Assembly: GCF_018332715.1 (NCBI RefSeq)
Contig: NZ_BOQP01000043.1
Location: 124,001 to 188,000, forward strand
Length of the DNA: 64,000 bases
Source of the DNA: Winogradskya consettensis
GTDB lineage: Bacteria > Actinomycetota > Actinomycetes > Mycobacteriales > Micromonosporaceae
Direction of reading: 5' to 3'
In this document: in pieces, positions 7,696 through 16,092 of the stretch
How positions within the stretch are numbered: the first letter of the stretch is position 1
Layout: each line of letters begins with the position of its first letter
Made by a program: the position numbers and the translations under genes
Notes under the pieces: model-generated
Told to the model about the DNA's origin: nothing
The model's database searches: none
The model's input: only the letters and a program-made list of their open reading frames with translations

Positions 7696-10600
7696 TGTGT
7701 ATGAAGGACCAAGGGAACGGGTTAGTGGGGTCACGCTCAACAAGGCTGCGTACTGCTTCGTGCAGGCAGTGGGCAGCGGCATCCGGATCCGGGCCGGCTC
7801 CCTGGTCAGATCGACTGAGATGCTCGTACCAGCCGCGGGTGACCATCACGGCGGTCGCGTCAGGCACTGGCCAGATACTGGCGATGACGTGTTCATATCC
7901 GAGGGCGTGGAAGGCAGCCGCCAGGTTGATCGATTCGTCCGGGACGTGTTCCGAGGCTGCGGCCGTTCCACAAGCCGACAGGAACGCAAGCCGACGGCTG
8001 CGGGCGGACAGCTGGCCGAGTTGGGCGACGGTGAGCACTCCGTCGTGAAGCACCAGGTGGCTGGCGGATGGATCCGCCGGCACATCGACAGCGTGACAGG
8101 CCAAGTGGACGGCCTCGCTGACGGCCAGCTTGCCGGCAACATCCGCGACCGTCGCGTTAGATCCGTTGAGCGGCAGAGCCTGCGGCAGGTGTTCGGCAGC
8201 GAACTCGGCTTCGACGAGCGCTTGCGGCAGCATGTGCGCCTGGTCAATGTGATGGCCTTGAGGCACGGCAACCACGAGACTGGGTGCCGCTAGAGGCCGA
8301 CCTCTCGCCAACCGCGACCGGGCCAGTGCATCGAGGGTAGGAGCGTAGGACGAAATCACCCGGTCGAAGACAGTGTCGCCACTCCCGTGGCGACCGGCGG
8401 CATGCAGCGGAAAGCCCGCCAGCGGTCCGGTCGGAATCCAGGTGATGCGTTCGCAACCAGGCACCCGGCCGTCGACAACGTCGAGAATCTTGCCGATCCC
8501 TGCATCCCACAGCCATTTGGCGATCTCGGTGAACTGGCGGCGGAGCTCCCGCCAGGCATCCCGCAGATGTGGTGAAGCGGTTGCCGCCAGGACCAGGTAC
8601 TGCGACATTGCCTTGCGAAATGTAGTAGTCCGATCGTGTATGTCGGTAGCATCTAGTTTCGGGCAGTACACCGCTCGTACACCGTGCATGGTGACCACCA
8701 ACGCGTCGCAGCGGTATCCGCTGACGTTGATGAAGACGACCGCTTCATGATTCAAGGACGTCGCCAGATCATCCGGTCGCGGGGGAGTAAGTAAAGATGC
8801 CAGTTCCGGGACGCCGCTGTCGCGGATCTCGCGAACCAAAGCTTCCCGTTGTCGAACGCGGGCTCGCCTAAGAGCCGATTCGCCGGGAGTCGGTAATGCC
8901 AGCCGACCTCGATCGGCGACGTCCGGTGAGCCGAACAGCTCATCGAACCGAGTCGCCATGTCGGGACGGTGCCGCTCCAGCAATCCGCGCTCGATCTGTC
9001 CGGCCAGTGCCTCCCGGAGCAGTACGCCGCGACCCTGTTCCAGGTAGTCGAGAGCACGTCGGGCGTCGCCCGGCGTGCCGCGCTGCAGGGCGCAAGCTGC
9101 GGCGTCTCGTGCCAGGTCGGAGAGCTCGGCCAAACGCTGCTCGCGGTCACGGCGGTCGAGATCGCTACCGGTCAGCCTTGGGAGAACTGCGAATCCAGCG
9201 TCAAATCCGTCGAGGGCCAAGTTCAGATCACCGTAGCGAGCGGCAAGCTTCGCCCAGGTGTAAGCAGCCCACAGCCGGTGCTGCGGCGCCCCCGAAGAAA
9301 TGGCTTCTGCGGCGCGCAATCGATCAATCGCGTCGACGATGACTGGCGACTCAGGAGAATCCGCAGTGGTGAACAACGCCGACGCCAGGTTGGACAGGTA
9401 GACCACTCGGCTGGGATGGTCGGAAGGAAGCAGTTCGACCGCTTCCCGCAGGGCGGTCAGGGCTTCCTGCAGCGTCGGCGGCATGCCGTCGAAACCGTAG
9501 CGGTCCAGGAGCCCGCTGCCGAGATTGTTCAGGTAGCGGGCTGTGGTCAGCGGCTCGTCAACGACCAGAAGCAGAGCCTCCCGCCACTGTGCTATTGCCT
9601 CGTTCAGTAGACCGAGCCGAACGCCGGTGTTGAGGGCCGGCTCCTCGGAGCGCAGGCGAAGGACTTCGCCCAGGGCCGACCGGGCCGCATTTGAAATGTA
9701 TGCATCATGACCGGAGACAATGGCTTCCCGGGACAACTGTTCGGCCTTGACAAGATCGGCATTCTGCCTGAGCAGCTCGTACCGGGCCACGTAGGCGACA
9801 GCACCGTTCAGCAACCGTCCCGGGCGGGAGGGATCGCCTGCTGCGGAGATCCCCAAGACGGATTCGAACATTCGTATTGCACGGTCCAGCGATTCCTGAT
9901 CAGCTAGGCGGTGGTGGTGGGCGAGGTCGGCCGCACCGAGGTTCGCCATCGCATGCTGGACGACGGTCGTTCTTCGGCTGCCTGCGATCGCTACCGCATG
10001 TGCCAGCAAGTCGACCGCCTGATCAAGCAAAAAGGTATCGCCGGTGCGTTCGTATGCCTCGATCAGAGCCGCGCCATGGGTATTGAAATCCATCACTGCG
10101 GCGTCACCGGTGCCAGCCGTGCTTTTATCCGGCTCGCTGGCGCGGAACATCGCAAGTGCACGCTGCAGCGTTTCCGATTCCCCCGTGTGCTGGTAGCGCA
10201 CTGCAAGCAGAGTACCCAGGGCTCGTCCAGCCCGACTGCGCCCGCCGGAAACAGTATCGTCCGCGGCCTCCAGCAGCGCGATCGCCTCATCAAGGGTGGC
10301 GAGAGTGCTGGTTCTCCGGTAGTCGGTCAGGAGTGCCAGAGCCAGATCAACGGTCGCCTGGAGACGCTCGTGGTCGCCGCTGCGCCGCTCGCATTCCCTG
10401 TACAGCTGGACTGCCTCGGCCAGGGCCGCCACATCACCCGTCTGATCGTGACGCTGCATCAACAGCAGCGCTAGCTGGCCCTGCCGAGCTGCCATGTCGA
10501 CGTGCGACACCGGCTCGATTGCCACGGCCCTGCGCATCAAACTCTCGGCTTCGTCCAGCGCGGCATGGCCCACGTCGTGCTGAGCCAGCATTCCGAGCGA

Positions 10601-11167
10601 TACCGCCAGATTGTTCAACAGCCGAGCGATGACATAGGAAGGATCGGTATTGCGCAGCAACGCAATCACAGCTCGGGACAGGCCAACCGATTCGCGCAGA
10701 GAATTCTCATCGCCTGTCTGCTGGTAGATCTCCATCAGGCAGTTAGCAAGGGTGTCGAGTCCGGCTCGCCGGTCGTCACCGGGCACCTCGGCCGCGCGCC
10801 GAGCCACTGTCACCGCCTCGAGTAACGACTCCAGGGCGCCGGTGCGTCGTCCGACGTTGAGCAGCAGAGAAGCCAGGTTGACCAGAGCCGGCCCACTCGG
10901 CGTGGTCGCGCCGGCAACGGCTGCACGCAATGCCGTCGCGGCTTCGTCCTGCAGAGCGCCCCTGCCTGAAAGGACGTAAGCCTCAATCAGAACCGCGCCA
11001 AGATTCGACAGGTAGGGCCGCGCCACCTCGGGATCCGGCTCCGCAGTGGTGACGTGGCGCAGCAGATCCACTGCCTGCCACAGTGGCGCTTCGTCGCGGG
11101 TCGCACGGTATTGCTCGTACAGGTCGGCAGCGGCATCGCTCAATCGCTCGAGCGGATCGCCGGTCAC
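7685..11167 (-). CDS. TPR-repeat CHAT-domain protein (caspase-like protease fold)
   Basis: This is a 1160-residue protein. Residues about 1-800 are made of helical TPR-like repeats in which units such as LLNNLAVSL, YLSNLGAVL and YLNNLGSGL recur. The C-terminal third is a CHAT (caspase HetF-associated with TPRs) domain, with the catalytic His in HLACHA (His1025) and Cys in FLSACGTA (Cys1066). CHAT proteins are caspase-like proteases, in several systems effectors of phage-triggered or regulated cell death (TPR-CHAT/Csx29, gasdermin-activating proteases). It starts with GTG overlapping the stop of the DUF6338 gene (GTGA), so the two are coupled. Base counts in six 60-base lines averaged about 63% G+C, below the window. 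The substrate is unknown. Confidence 0.85.
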   Translation of the reverse strand: MTGDPLERLSDAAADLYEQYRATRDEAPLWQAVDLLRHVTTAEPDPEVARPYLSNLGAVLIEAYVLSGRGALQDEAATALRAAVAGATTPSGPALVNLASLLLNVGRRTGALESLLEAVTVARRAAEVPGDDRRAGLDTLANCLMEIYQQTGDENSLRESVGLSRAVIALLRNTDPSYVIARLLNNLAVSLGMLAQHDVGHAALDEAESLMRRAVAIEPVSHVDMAARQGQLALLLMQRHDQTGDVAALAEAVQLYRECERRSGDHERLQATVDLALALLTDYRRTSTLATLDEAIALLEAADDTVSGGRSRAGRALGTLLAVRYQHTGESETLQRALAMFRASEPDKSTAGTGDAAVMDFNTHGAALIEAYERTGDTFLLDQAVDLLAHAVAIAGSRRTTVVQHAMANLGAADLAHHHRLADQESLDRAIRMFESVLGISAAGDPSRPGRLLNGAVAYVARYELLRQNADLVKAEQLSREAIVSGHDAYISNAARSALGEVLRLRSEEPALNTGVRLGLLNEAIAQWREALLLVVDEPLTTARYLNNLGSGLLDRYGFDGMPPTLQEALTALREAVELLPSDHPSRVVYLSNLASALFTTADSPESPVIVDAIDRLRAAEAISSGAPQHRLWAAYTWAKLAARYGDLNLALDGFDAGFAVLPRLTGSDLDRRDREQRLAELSDLARDAAACALQRGTPGDARRALDYLEQGRGVLLREALAGQIERGLLERHRPDMATRFDELFGSPDVADRGRLALPTPGESALRRARVRQREALVREIRDSGVPELASLLTPPRPDDLATSLNHEAVVFINVSGYRCDALVVTMHGVRAVYCPKLDATDIHDRTTTFRKAMSQYLVLAATASPHLRDAWRELRRQFTEIAKWLWDAGIGKILDVVDGRVPGCERITWIPTGPLAGFPLHAAGRHGSGDTVFDRVISSYAPTLDALARSRLARGRPLAAPSLVVAVPQGHHIDQAHMLPQALVEAEFAAEHLPQALPLNGSNATVADVAGKLAVSEAVHLACHAVDVPADPSASHLVLHDGVLTVAQLGQLSARSRRLAFLSACGTAAASEHVPDESINLAAAFHALGYEHVIASIWPVPDATAVMVTRGWYEHLSRSDQGAGPDPDAAAHCLHEAVRSLVERDPTNPFPWSFIHTGR

Positions 11168-11928
11168 GGTGCAACGACCTCAGCCGGGTCGGCCGATTGG
11201 CTCACCGCAGCCGGGGACGGCCGCGGTTCACGTGCGCGATAACTGACCAGAAGGCTGCTCATCTGCCGGGCACTGAGGACGACCATACCGACACCGTCGA
11301 GGACCTCGACAGTGTCGGTGCCCGGCGCCCGGTAACCGATCGGCGCCCGAAGGGTGAGTTCCCGGTCCGGGCCGTCGCCACCCGCTTGCGAGAAGGAGTG
11401 CAGCCAGCCGGAGTAGAAGGAGCCATCAGTCAGCACCGCGCCAAGGTGACACCGGGCTACCTCCGGTGGGTACTCGGTGAATGCCAACCACCACGCGGAC
11501 ATTGCCGACGGGTGCGGCCGTGTTTTGACCATTCGGCCGAGGTGGGATGTCCGGGCCAACCGGCGGCGCAACCGCGGGGCCGCCATCACAGCGGCGACCA
11601 GGAGGGCGAACACGAGCAACCCCAGACCCCAAGCGATGAGCAAGCGGTAGTGCTCGGACGCGTATTGTGCAGGGGTTTTGATCATGTCCCCGATGACTGG
11701 TGTGTCACCCGGAAGCAGGACCCTCGCCAGAAGGAAGACCAGCAGGGCGATCGCATCGGCCGTCAAACTGACGGAGACGATGCCGACTACCTCGCGCAGC
11801 GGTGTGAGCTGGCGTTCCGGACGGACCCTGGCCTGGATGGACGAGTAGAGAAAGCCAGGCCATAGCAGCACTACGAACAACAGCAAACCGAGAAAAGTGA
11901 CCGGCACACTCAAGGGCGCGACCTCCAC
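11164..11928 (-). CDS. DUF6338-type membrane protein coupled to the CHAT gene
   Basis: About 254 residues with three hydrophobic segments: residues about 9-28 (FLGLLLFVVLLWPGFLYSS), about 50-72, and about 92-115. A cytoplasmic C-terminal domain of about 130 residues follows, containing GAVLTDGSFYSGWLHSF. The layout matches the DUF6338 family of actinobacterial membrane proteins with no known function. The GTG at 11928 has no ribosome-binding site. A GGAGG 8 bp upstream of a TTG at 11913 suggests the real start may be five codons in. The stop overlaps the CHAT start, so a membrane sensor or anchor for the CHAT protein is a reasonable inference. Confidence 0.7.
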   Translation of the reverse strand: MEVAPLSVPVTFLGLLLFVVLLWPGFLYSSIQARVRPERQLTPLREVVGIVSVSLTADAIALLVFLLARVLLPGDTPVIGDMIKTPAQYASEHYRLLIAWGLGLLVFALLVAAVMAAPRLRRRLARTSHLGRMVKTRPHPSAMSAWWLAFTEYPPEVARCHLGAVLTDGSFYSGWLHSFSQAGGDGPDRELTLRAPIGYRAPGTDTVEVLDGVGMVVLSARQMSSLLVSYRAREPRPSPAAVSQSADPAEVVAP

Positions 11929-11998
11929 GGCGAGATATTGTCAACGACAGTAGGCATTTGCGTCATATCAGCAACACGGAGCGCAGAAGGCGGTCGCG

Positions 11999-12151
11999 AT
12001 GACCAAGGGCGACGAGACCGATGACCGGGTGCCGTCCGACGAGGACCCGCCAGACATTTTTCGCGGTCAAGTGCTACTCGATCAGGACGAGAAGCCGCCA
12101 CTGACCACAGGCGAGGCGCCGCCCCCAGCACCGCCCAAAAAGTCCTCCTGA
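11999..12151 (+). CDS. Small acidic Pro-rich ORF divergent from the DUF6338-CHAT pair
   Basis: This is a 50-codon ORF. It starts with ATG preceded by AGAAGG and begins MTKGDETDDRVPSDEDPPD. The N-terminal half is strongly acidic, the middle is FRGQVLLDQDEK, and the tail is Pro-rich, ending PPKKSS. It is too short for most gene-calling cut-offs and no family is recognised. It starts 70 bp from the divergent DUF6338 gene. It could be a real accessory small protein or a chance ORF; codon third positions are mostly G or C, but that is weak evidence here. Confidence 0.4.
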   Translation: MTKGDETDDRVPSDEDPPDIFRGQVLLDQDEKPPLTTGEAPPPAPPKKSS

Positions 12152-12200
12152 GGTCGTATCAGAGAACACGGGACCCGGACTGCGACATCTCCAGGCCGGG

Positions 12201-15200
12201 TCAGGCCGCCACGGGGATGGGGTTGCGGAGCCAGGAGAGGGCTTCAGTGGCTTCCATGGGTTCGGAGTAGAAGTAGCCCTGACCGAGGGGGCAGCCCAGA
12301 CGGGTGAGGATGCGTTTGTGCCGGGCGTCCTCGATGCCCTCGGCGACGACGGTCAGGCCGAGGGACTGGGCGAGGCTGACGATGCCGCTGACGAGGGCGA
12401 GCTGCTGGGTGTCGCCGAGCATGTCGTCGATGAACATCTTGTCGATCTTCAGGACGTCGATGGGGCGCTGGCGCAGGTAGCCGAGGGAGCTGTAGCCCGT
12501 ACCGAAATCGTCGATGGCGATCTTGACGCCCAGCTCGCGGAGGGTGGCCAGGTCGGTCCAGATCTTCTCGTCGTCACCCATGAGCAGGGTCTCGGTGATC
12601 TCGAGCATCAGGGCGTGCGGGGGGACGCCCGCGAATTCGAGCGACGTGCGCACCTGGTCGACGAAGCCCTGCTGGCGGAACTGCCGGACGGAGACGTTCA
12701 CGCTGACGTACGGGCGGCGCACGCGGGGCAGGATCCGCCACCACTGGGCGACCGTGTGCAGGGCCTGGTCGAGGACCCAGCGGCCCATCGGGACGATCAG
12801 GCCGCTCTCCTCGGCGACCTCGATGAACTGGTCGGGGGCGATGATGCCGCGGGTCGGGTGGTGCCAGCGGACGAGGGCCTCGAAGCCGACCACGTCGTCG
12901 CCGGCCAGTTTGACGATAGGCTGGTAGTGCAGGATGAAATGGCCCTCGTTGACCGCGTGGTCCAGGGCGGAACGCAGCTCGAGGCGTTCGACCATCGCGC
13001 TGTGCAGGTGGTTCTGGTATCGGCGCCAGCGGTTCTTTCCGGCCCCCTTGGCGACGTAGAGCGCGAGGTCGGCCTGGCGCAGCAGTTCGTCGGCGTTGTC
13101 CGCCTCGGGGGTGGTGGTGATGCCGACGCTCGCGTTGGCCTGCAGGGTCGCGCCGTCGACGATGATCGGTTCGGCCAGGGCGGCGAGGATGCGGGTCGCG
13201 GTCTCCTCGACAGCGCCCGGGTCCTGGACGTTCTCGACGAGCGCGGCGAACTCGTCACCGCCGAGCCGGGCCGCGGTGTCGTCGGCGCGCAGGGCCGCGG
13301 AGATGCGTTCGGCGACCGCGATGAGCAGCTGGTCGCCGACGGCGTGGCCGAGGGTGTCGTTGACGATCTTGAAATCGTCGAGGTCGATGAAGAGGACACC
13401 GACGACCGAGCCGTCCCGGGCGCCGCGGGCCAGGGCGTGCTGGAGGCGGTCGGCGAAGAGGGTGCGGTTGGCCAGACCGGTGAGCGAGTCGTGGAACGCC
13501 TGGTGGATCAGTTCGCGTTCCAGGCGGCGGCGCTCGGTGACGTCGCGCAGGGTCACGACCATGCCGGCGACGGTCGGGTCGGTACGCAGGTCACGGCAGT
13601 GCATTTCGAGCAGGACCTCGGTACGCCGCCGGCCCAGCGCCCGGAAGTCGAGCCCCTCGGCCGGGGAGTCGCCGACGCGTACGGTCGCGAGCACCTCGTC
13701 GAGCCGCTGCCGGTCGCCGGGGTGGATGAGCTCGGGCAGGAGCAGGCCCGCCGGGTCGGTGCCGAGCACGTGGACGGCGGACGGGCTCGCGTACCGGACC
13801 TTGTTCTCGTCGTCGACGATGAGGATGACGTCGGACGTGTTCATCACGAGGGTCCGGAAGTACGCCTCGCTGTTGCGCCGGATGACCTCCTGGCTGAGCA
13901 CGATCCGTTCCAGCGCGAGGGCGACCTGGGTGGCGAGCACCTCGAGCGCCTGCTGCAGGTCGAGCAGCGCCCAGGTGGGGGCGCCGACGTGCAGGACACC
14001 GACGAGCGGGTCACCACCGGGGCGGTCGGCGAGCACCAGGGGGCAGCGCAGCACCATGGCGAACTGGTTGAGCCGCGTCGCCACCGCCCAGTCGACGTCA
14101 CGGACAGCCACGAGCCGGGCCGCGGTGCCGGCCATCCGGTCGGCGGCGTTCTGCACGGCGGCTTCCTGCGAGACCTGGGCGTCGGGGCCCGTGAACGCCA
14201 TCGCGAGGACCACCCGGTGCGGGGTCTCCGCGGGCAGCAGTGCGGCGACGGATCGGCGTACGGCGTCGGCCACCTCGTCCGAGTCGGCGGCCGAGACCAG
14301 CGCCGCGGAGGCCTCACGCAGGCCCCGCTCGCGGGTGACGGCGAGCCGGTTGCTCGCCATCACGCCGGCCATCCGGGCCAGCACGAGCAGGAACGTCAGC
14401 GCGCTCAGCGCCGCGATGACGTAGATGTCGGGTACTTCGCCGTTGAGGCCCACCTGGAAGACCAGCACGGCCGGGGCGACCAGGGAGGCGAGGGTGAGCA
14501 GGGCGAGCCGCACCCGGCCGAGCTCACTCGGGCCGACCAGCGTCGGGCGGGTCATCGCCGTCATCGTGGGGTCGAGCGCGGCGAGGCCCAGTGCGGCGTA
14601 GAACGGGATGCGCCCGAAGCTGGCGAGGAACGTGGGTGTGCTGTGCGAGGCGACCACGCTGTTGACCATGTCCGCGGCGAGCATGGCGAGGATGCCGGCG
14701 GCGAGCCAGGCCGCGGCGAACGGTGGCCGGCCGGACGCGATGAGCAGCCGGGCGAGCACGGCCAGGCAGACCAGGTCGCAGATCGGGAACACGATCGCCA
14801 GCCAGATGTCGCCGGTCGACATGCCGGGGTCGCGGATGTGCGGGCCGATCACGAACGTCCAGGCGAGCAGGGCCACGCCGGAGGTCAGGGTGAGCGCGTC
14901 GAGCAGCCCGCCGCGGTCCCGGCGCCCGCTGGTGCGGTGCCGCGCGAAGAGGGCCAGCGCGGCGGCCAGCATCGGGTAGACCGCGATCAGCAGCACCGTG
15001 GCGATCACGGTCAGTGCGGGAACCGAGTCGCTCTCCGCGTTGTAGCTGATCGCGCCGACCGAGGAGACCACGACGGTCGCGGCGAGCAGCTGCCACGGGC
15101 CACGGCGGTCCGGGGTGTAGCGGCGCAGGGCGAGGATGATGACGGCGAGCGCGGACCCGCCGGCGAGCACGCGGACGGGCATCTGCAGGGCGTCCACCGA

Positions 15201-15266
15201 CGCGAAGAGGATGCCGAGAACGACCATCCAGCCCCCGAAAAGGGCAGCAACCAGCCGTGTCGGCAT
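12201..15266 (-). CDS. Membrane GGDEF-EAL protein (cyclic-di-GMP synthase/phosphodiesterase)
   Basis: This 1021-residue signalling protein has, in order: about eight membrane helices (residues 1-305), a degenerate GAF-like region (about 320-455), a PAS domain (about 463-580), a GGDEF domain with intact RLGGDEF (669-673), and an EAL domain with intact GFEALVRW (796-798), DDFGTGYSSL and VVAEGIE. Both catalytic signatures look functional, so it may make or degrade cyclic-di-GMP depending on input to the membrane or PAS/GAF part. In actinomycetes this messenger controls development. It is transcribed alone, divergent from the methyltransferase gene. Confidence 0.93.
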   Translation of the reverse strand: MPTRLVAALFGGWMVVLGILFASVDALQMPVRVLAGGSALAVIILALRRYTPDRRGPWQLLAATVVVSSVGAISYNAESDSVPALTVIATVLLIAVYPMLAAALALFARHRTSGRRDRGGLLDALTLTSGVALLAWTFVIGPHIRDPGMSTGDIWLAIVFPICDLVCLAVLARLLIASGRPPFAAAWLAAGILAMLAADMVNSVVASHSTPTFLASFGRIPFYAALGLAALDPTMTAMTRPTLVGPSELGRVRLALLTLASLVAPAVLVFQVGLNGEVPDIYVIAALSALTFLLVLARMAGVMASNRLAVTRERGLREASAALVSAADSDEVADAVRRSVAALLPAETPHRVVLAMAFTGPDAQVSQEAAVQNAADRMAGTAARLVAVRDVDWAVATRLNQFAMVLRCPLVLADRPGGDPLVGVLHVGAPTWALLDLQQALEVLATQVALALERIVLSQEVIRRNSEAYFRTLVMNTSDVILIVDDENKVRYASPSAVHVLGTDPAGLLLPELIHPGDRQRLDEVLATVRVGDSPAEGLDFRALGRRRTEVLLEMHCRDLRTDPTVAGMVVTLRDVTERRRLERELIHQAFHDSLTGLANRTLFADRLQHALARGARDGSVVGVLFIDLDDFKIVNDTLGHAVGDQLLIAVAERISAALRADDTAARLGGDEFAALVENVQDPGAVEETATRILAALAEPIIVDGATLQANASVGITTTPEADNADELLRQADLALYVAKGAGKNRWRRYQNHLHSAMVERLELRSALDHAVNEGHFILHYQPIVKLAGDDVVGFEALVRWHHPTRGIIAPDQFIEVAEESGLIVPMGRWVLDQALHTVAQWWRILPRVRRPYVSVNVSVRQFRQQGFVDQVRTSLEFAGVPPHALMLEITETLLMGDDEKIWTDLATLRELGVKIAIDDFGTGYSSLGYLRQRPIDVLKIDKMFIDDMLGDTQQLALVSGIVSLAQSLGLTVVAEGIEDARHKRILTRLGCPLGQGYFYSEPMEATEALSWLRNPIPVAA

Positions 15267-15344
15267 GGTGCCCCCTTTCCGGGCTCGTGCAGGCGACGCC
15301 CCCCTGATCGGTTACTTGCCGGGTCAACTGAGCAGAATCGCACT

Positions 15345-15998
15345 GTGTCCGACACTGCAACCGACTTCGTCCGCGCGAACACCCGCGTCGCGCCCGTACC
15401 CTTCCTCCCCGAACTGGTACTGCACCAGGCCGAGGAGCCGATCGAGCTCTGGGAGCGCACCGAGGCGGCCGGTGGTGAGCAGCCGCCGCCGTTCTGGGCC
15501 TTCGCCTGGGCGGGCGGTCAGGCGCTCGCCCGCTGCGTGCTCGACGAGCCGGAGCTGGTGGCCGGTCGTGACGTGCTCGACCTGGCGACCGGCAGCGGTC
15601 TGGTCGCGGTCGCGGCGGCCAAGGCCGGGGCGCGGTCCGTGCTCGCCAACGACATCGACCCGTTCTCGCTGGCTGCCACCCGGGCCAACGCCGAGGCCAA
15701 CGACGTCAAGATCCAGCTCTACGAGGGAGACCTTCTTTCCGAGGGGTACGCCGAAGCCGGCGTGATCCTGGCCGGAGATGTCTTCTACAGCCGCGAGATG
15801 GCCGCTCAGGTGCTGCCGTTCCTGCGACAGGCAGCGGGCCGGGGCGCGTTGGTGCTGGTCGGCGATCCGGGCCGGGCGTACCTGCCGGGCGAGGGGATGG
15901 TGCTGCGGCACACGTACGACGTACCCGTGGTCGAGGCACTGGAAAGCGTTCCCATGCGCCGCACGAGCGTGTGGCAGGTGGTTTTTACATACCGGTAA
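15345..15998 (+). CDS. Class I SAM-dependent methyltransferase (ETFB/lysine methyltransferase-like)
   Basis: A 217-residue Rossmann methyltransferase with SAM motif I DLATGSGLVAVAAA, acidic motif II in LANDIDPFS, and the post-motif region VILAGDVFYSREMA. The N-terminal WERTEAAGGEQPPPFWAFAW is typical of the METTL20/ETFB-lysine or PrmA-like protein methyltransferases, often annotated as ribosomal L11 methyltransferase-like. The GTG at 15345 is the first start after the divergent promoter region and gives the family N-terminus. The protein target is unknown. Confidence 0.8.
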   Translation: MSDTATDFVRANTRVAPVPFLPELVLHQAEEPIELWERTEAAGGEQPPPFWAFAWAGGQALARCVLDEPELVAGRDVLDLATGSGLVAVAAAKAGARSVLANDIDPFSLAATRANAEANDVKIQLYEGDLLSEGYAEAGVILAGDVFYSREMAAQVLPFLRQAAGRGALVLVGDPGRAYLPGEGMVLRHTYDVPVVEALESVPMRRTSVWQVVFTYR

Positions 15999-16003
15999 CC
16001 GCA

Positions 16004-16040
16004 GATTGTTCAACAACTCTTGTGTAATCGTTGAACAATC
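16004..16040. promoter_or_regulatory. Inverted-repeat operator in front of the pxp operon
   Basis: A perfect 11-bp inverted repeat (GATTGTTCAAC, 15-nt spacer, GTTGAACAATC) sits 53 bp before the transporter start. Each arm is part of a TTGTTCAAC-type half-palindrome, so it reads as two operator copies facing each other. The probable ligand is the GntR-family regulator encoded last in this cluster (19609-20250). Confidence 0.65.
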
Positions 16041-16092
16041 CCTAGCGTCAGACGTGCGCCTCCCATCGAACGTTCACGATTCAGGAGAGCCC

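Noticed and set aside
12318-15998. A 1226-codon open frame on the plus strand antisense to the GGDEF-EAL gene
   Set aside because: It is the GC-rich shadow of the GGDEF-EAL gene, with low-complexity Gly/Glu/Arg/Val content and no domain. Only its last 217 codons are real, as the methyltransferase.
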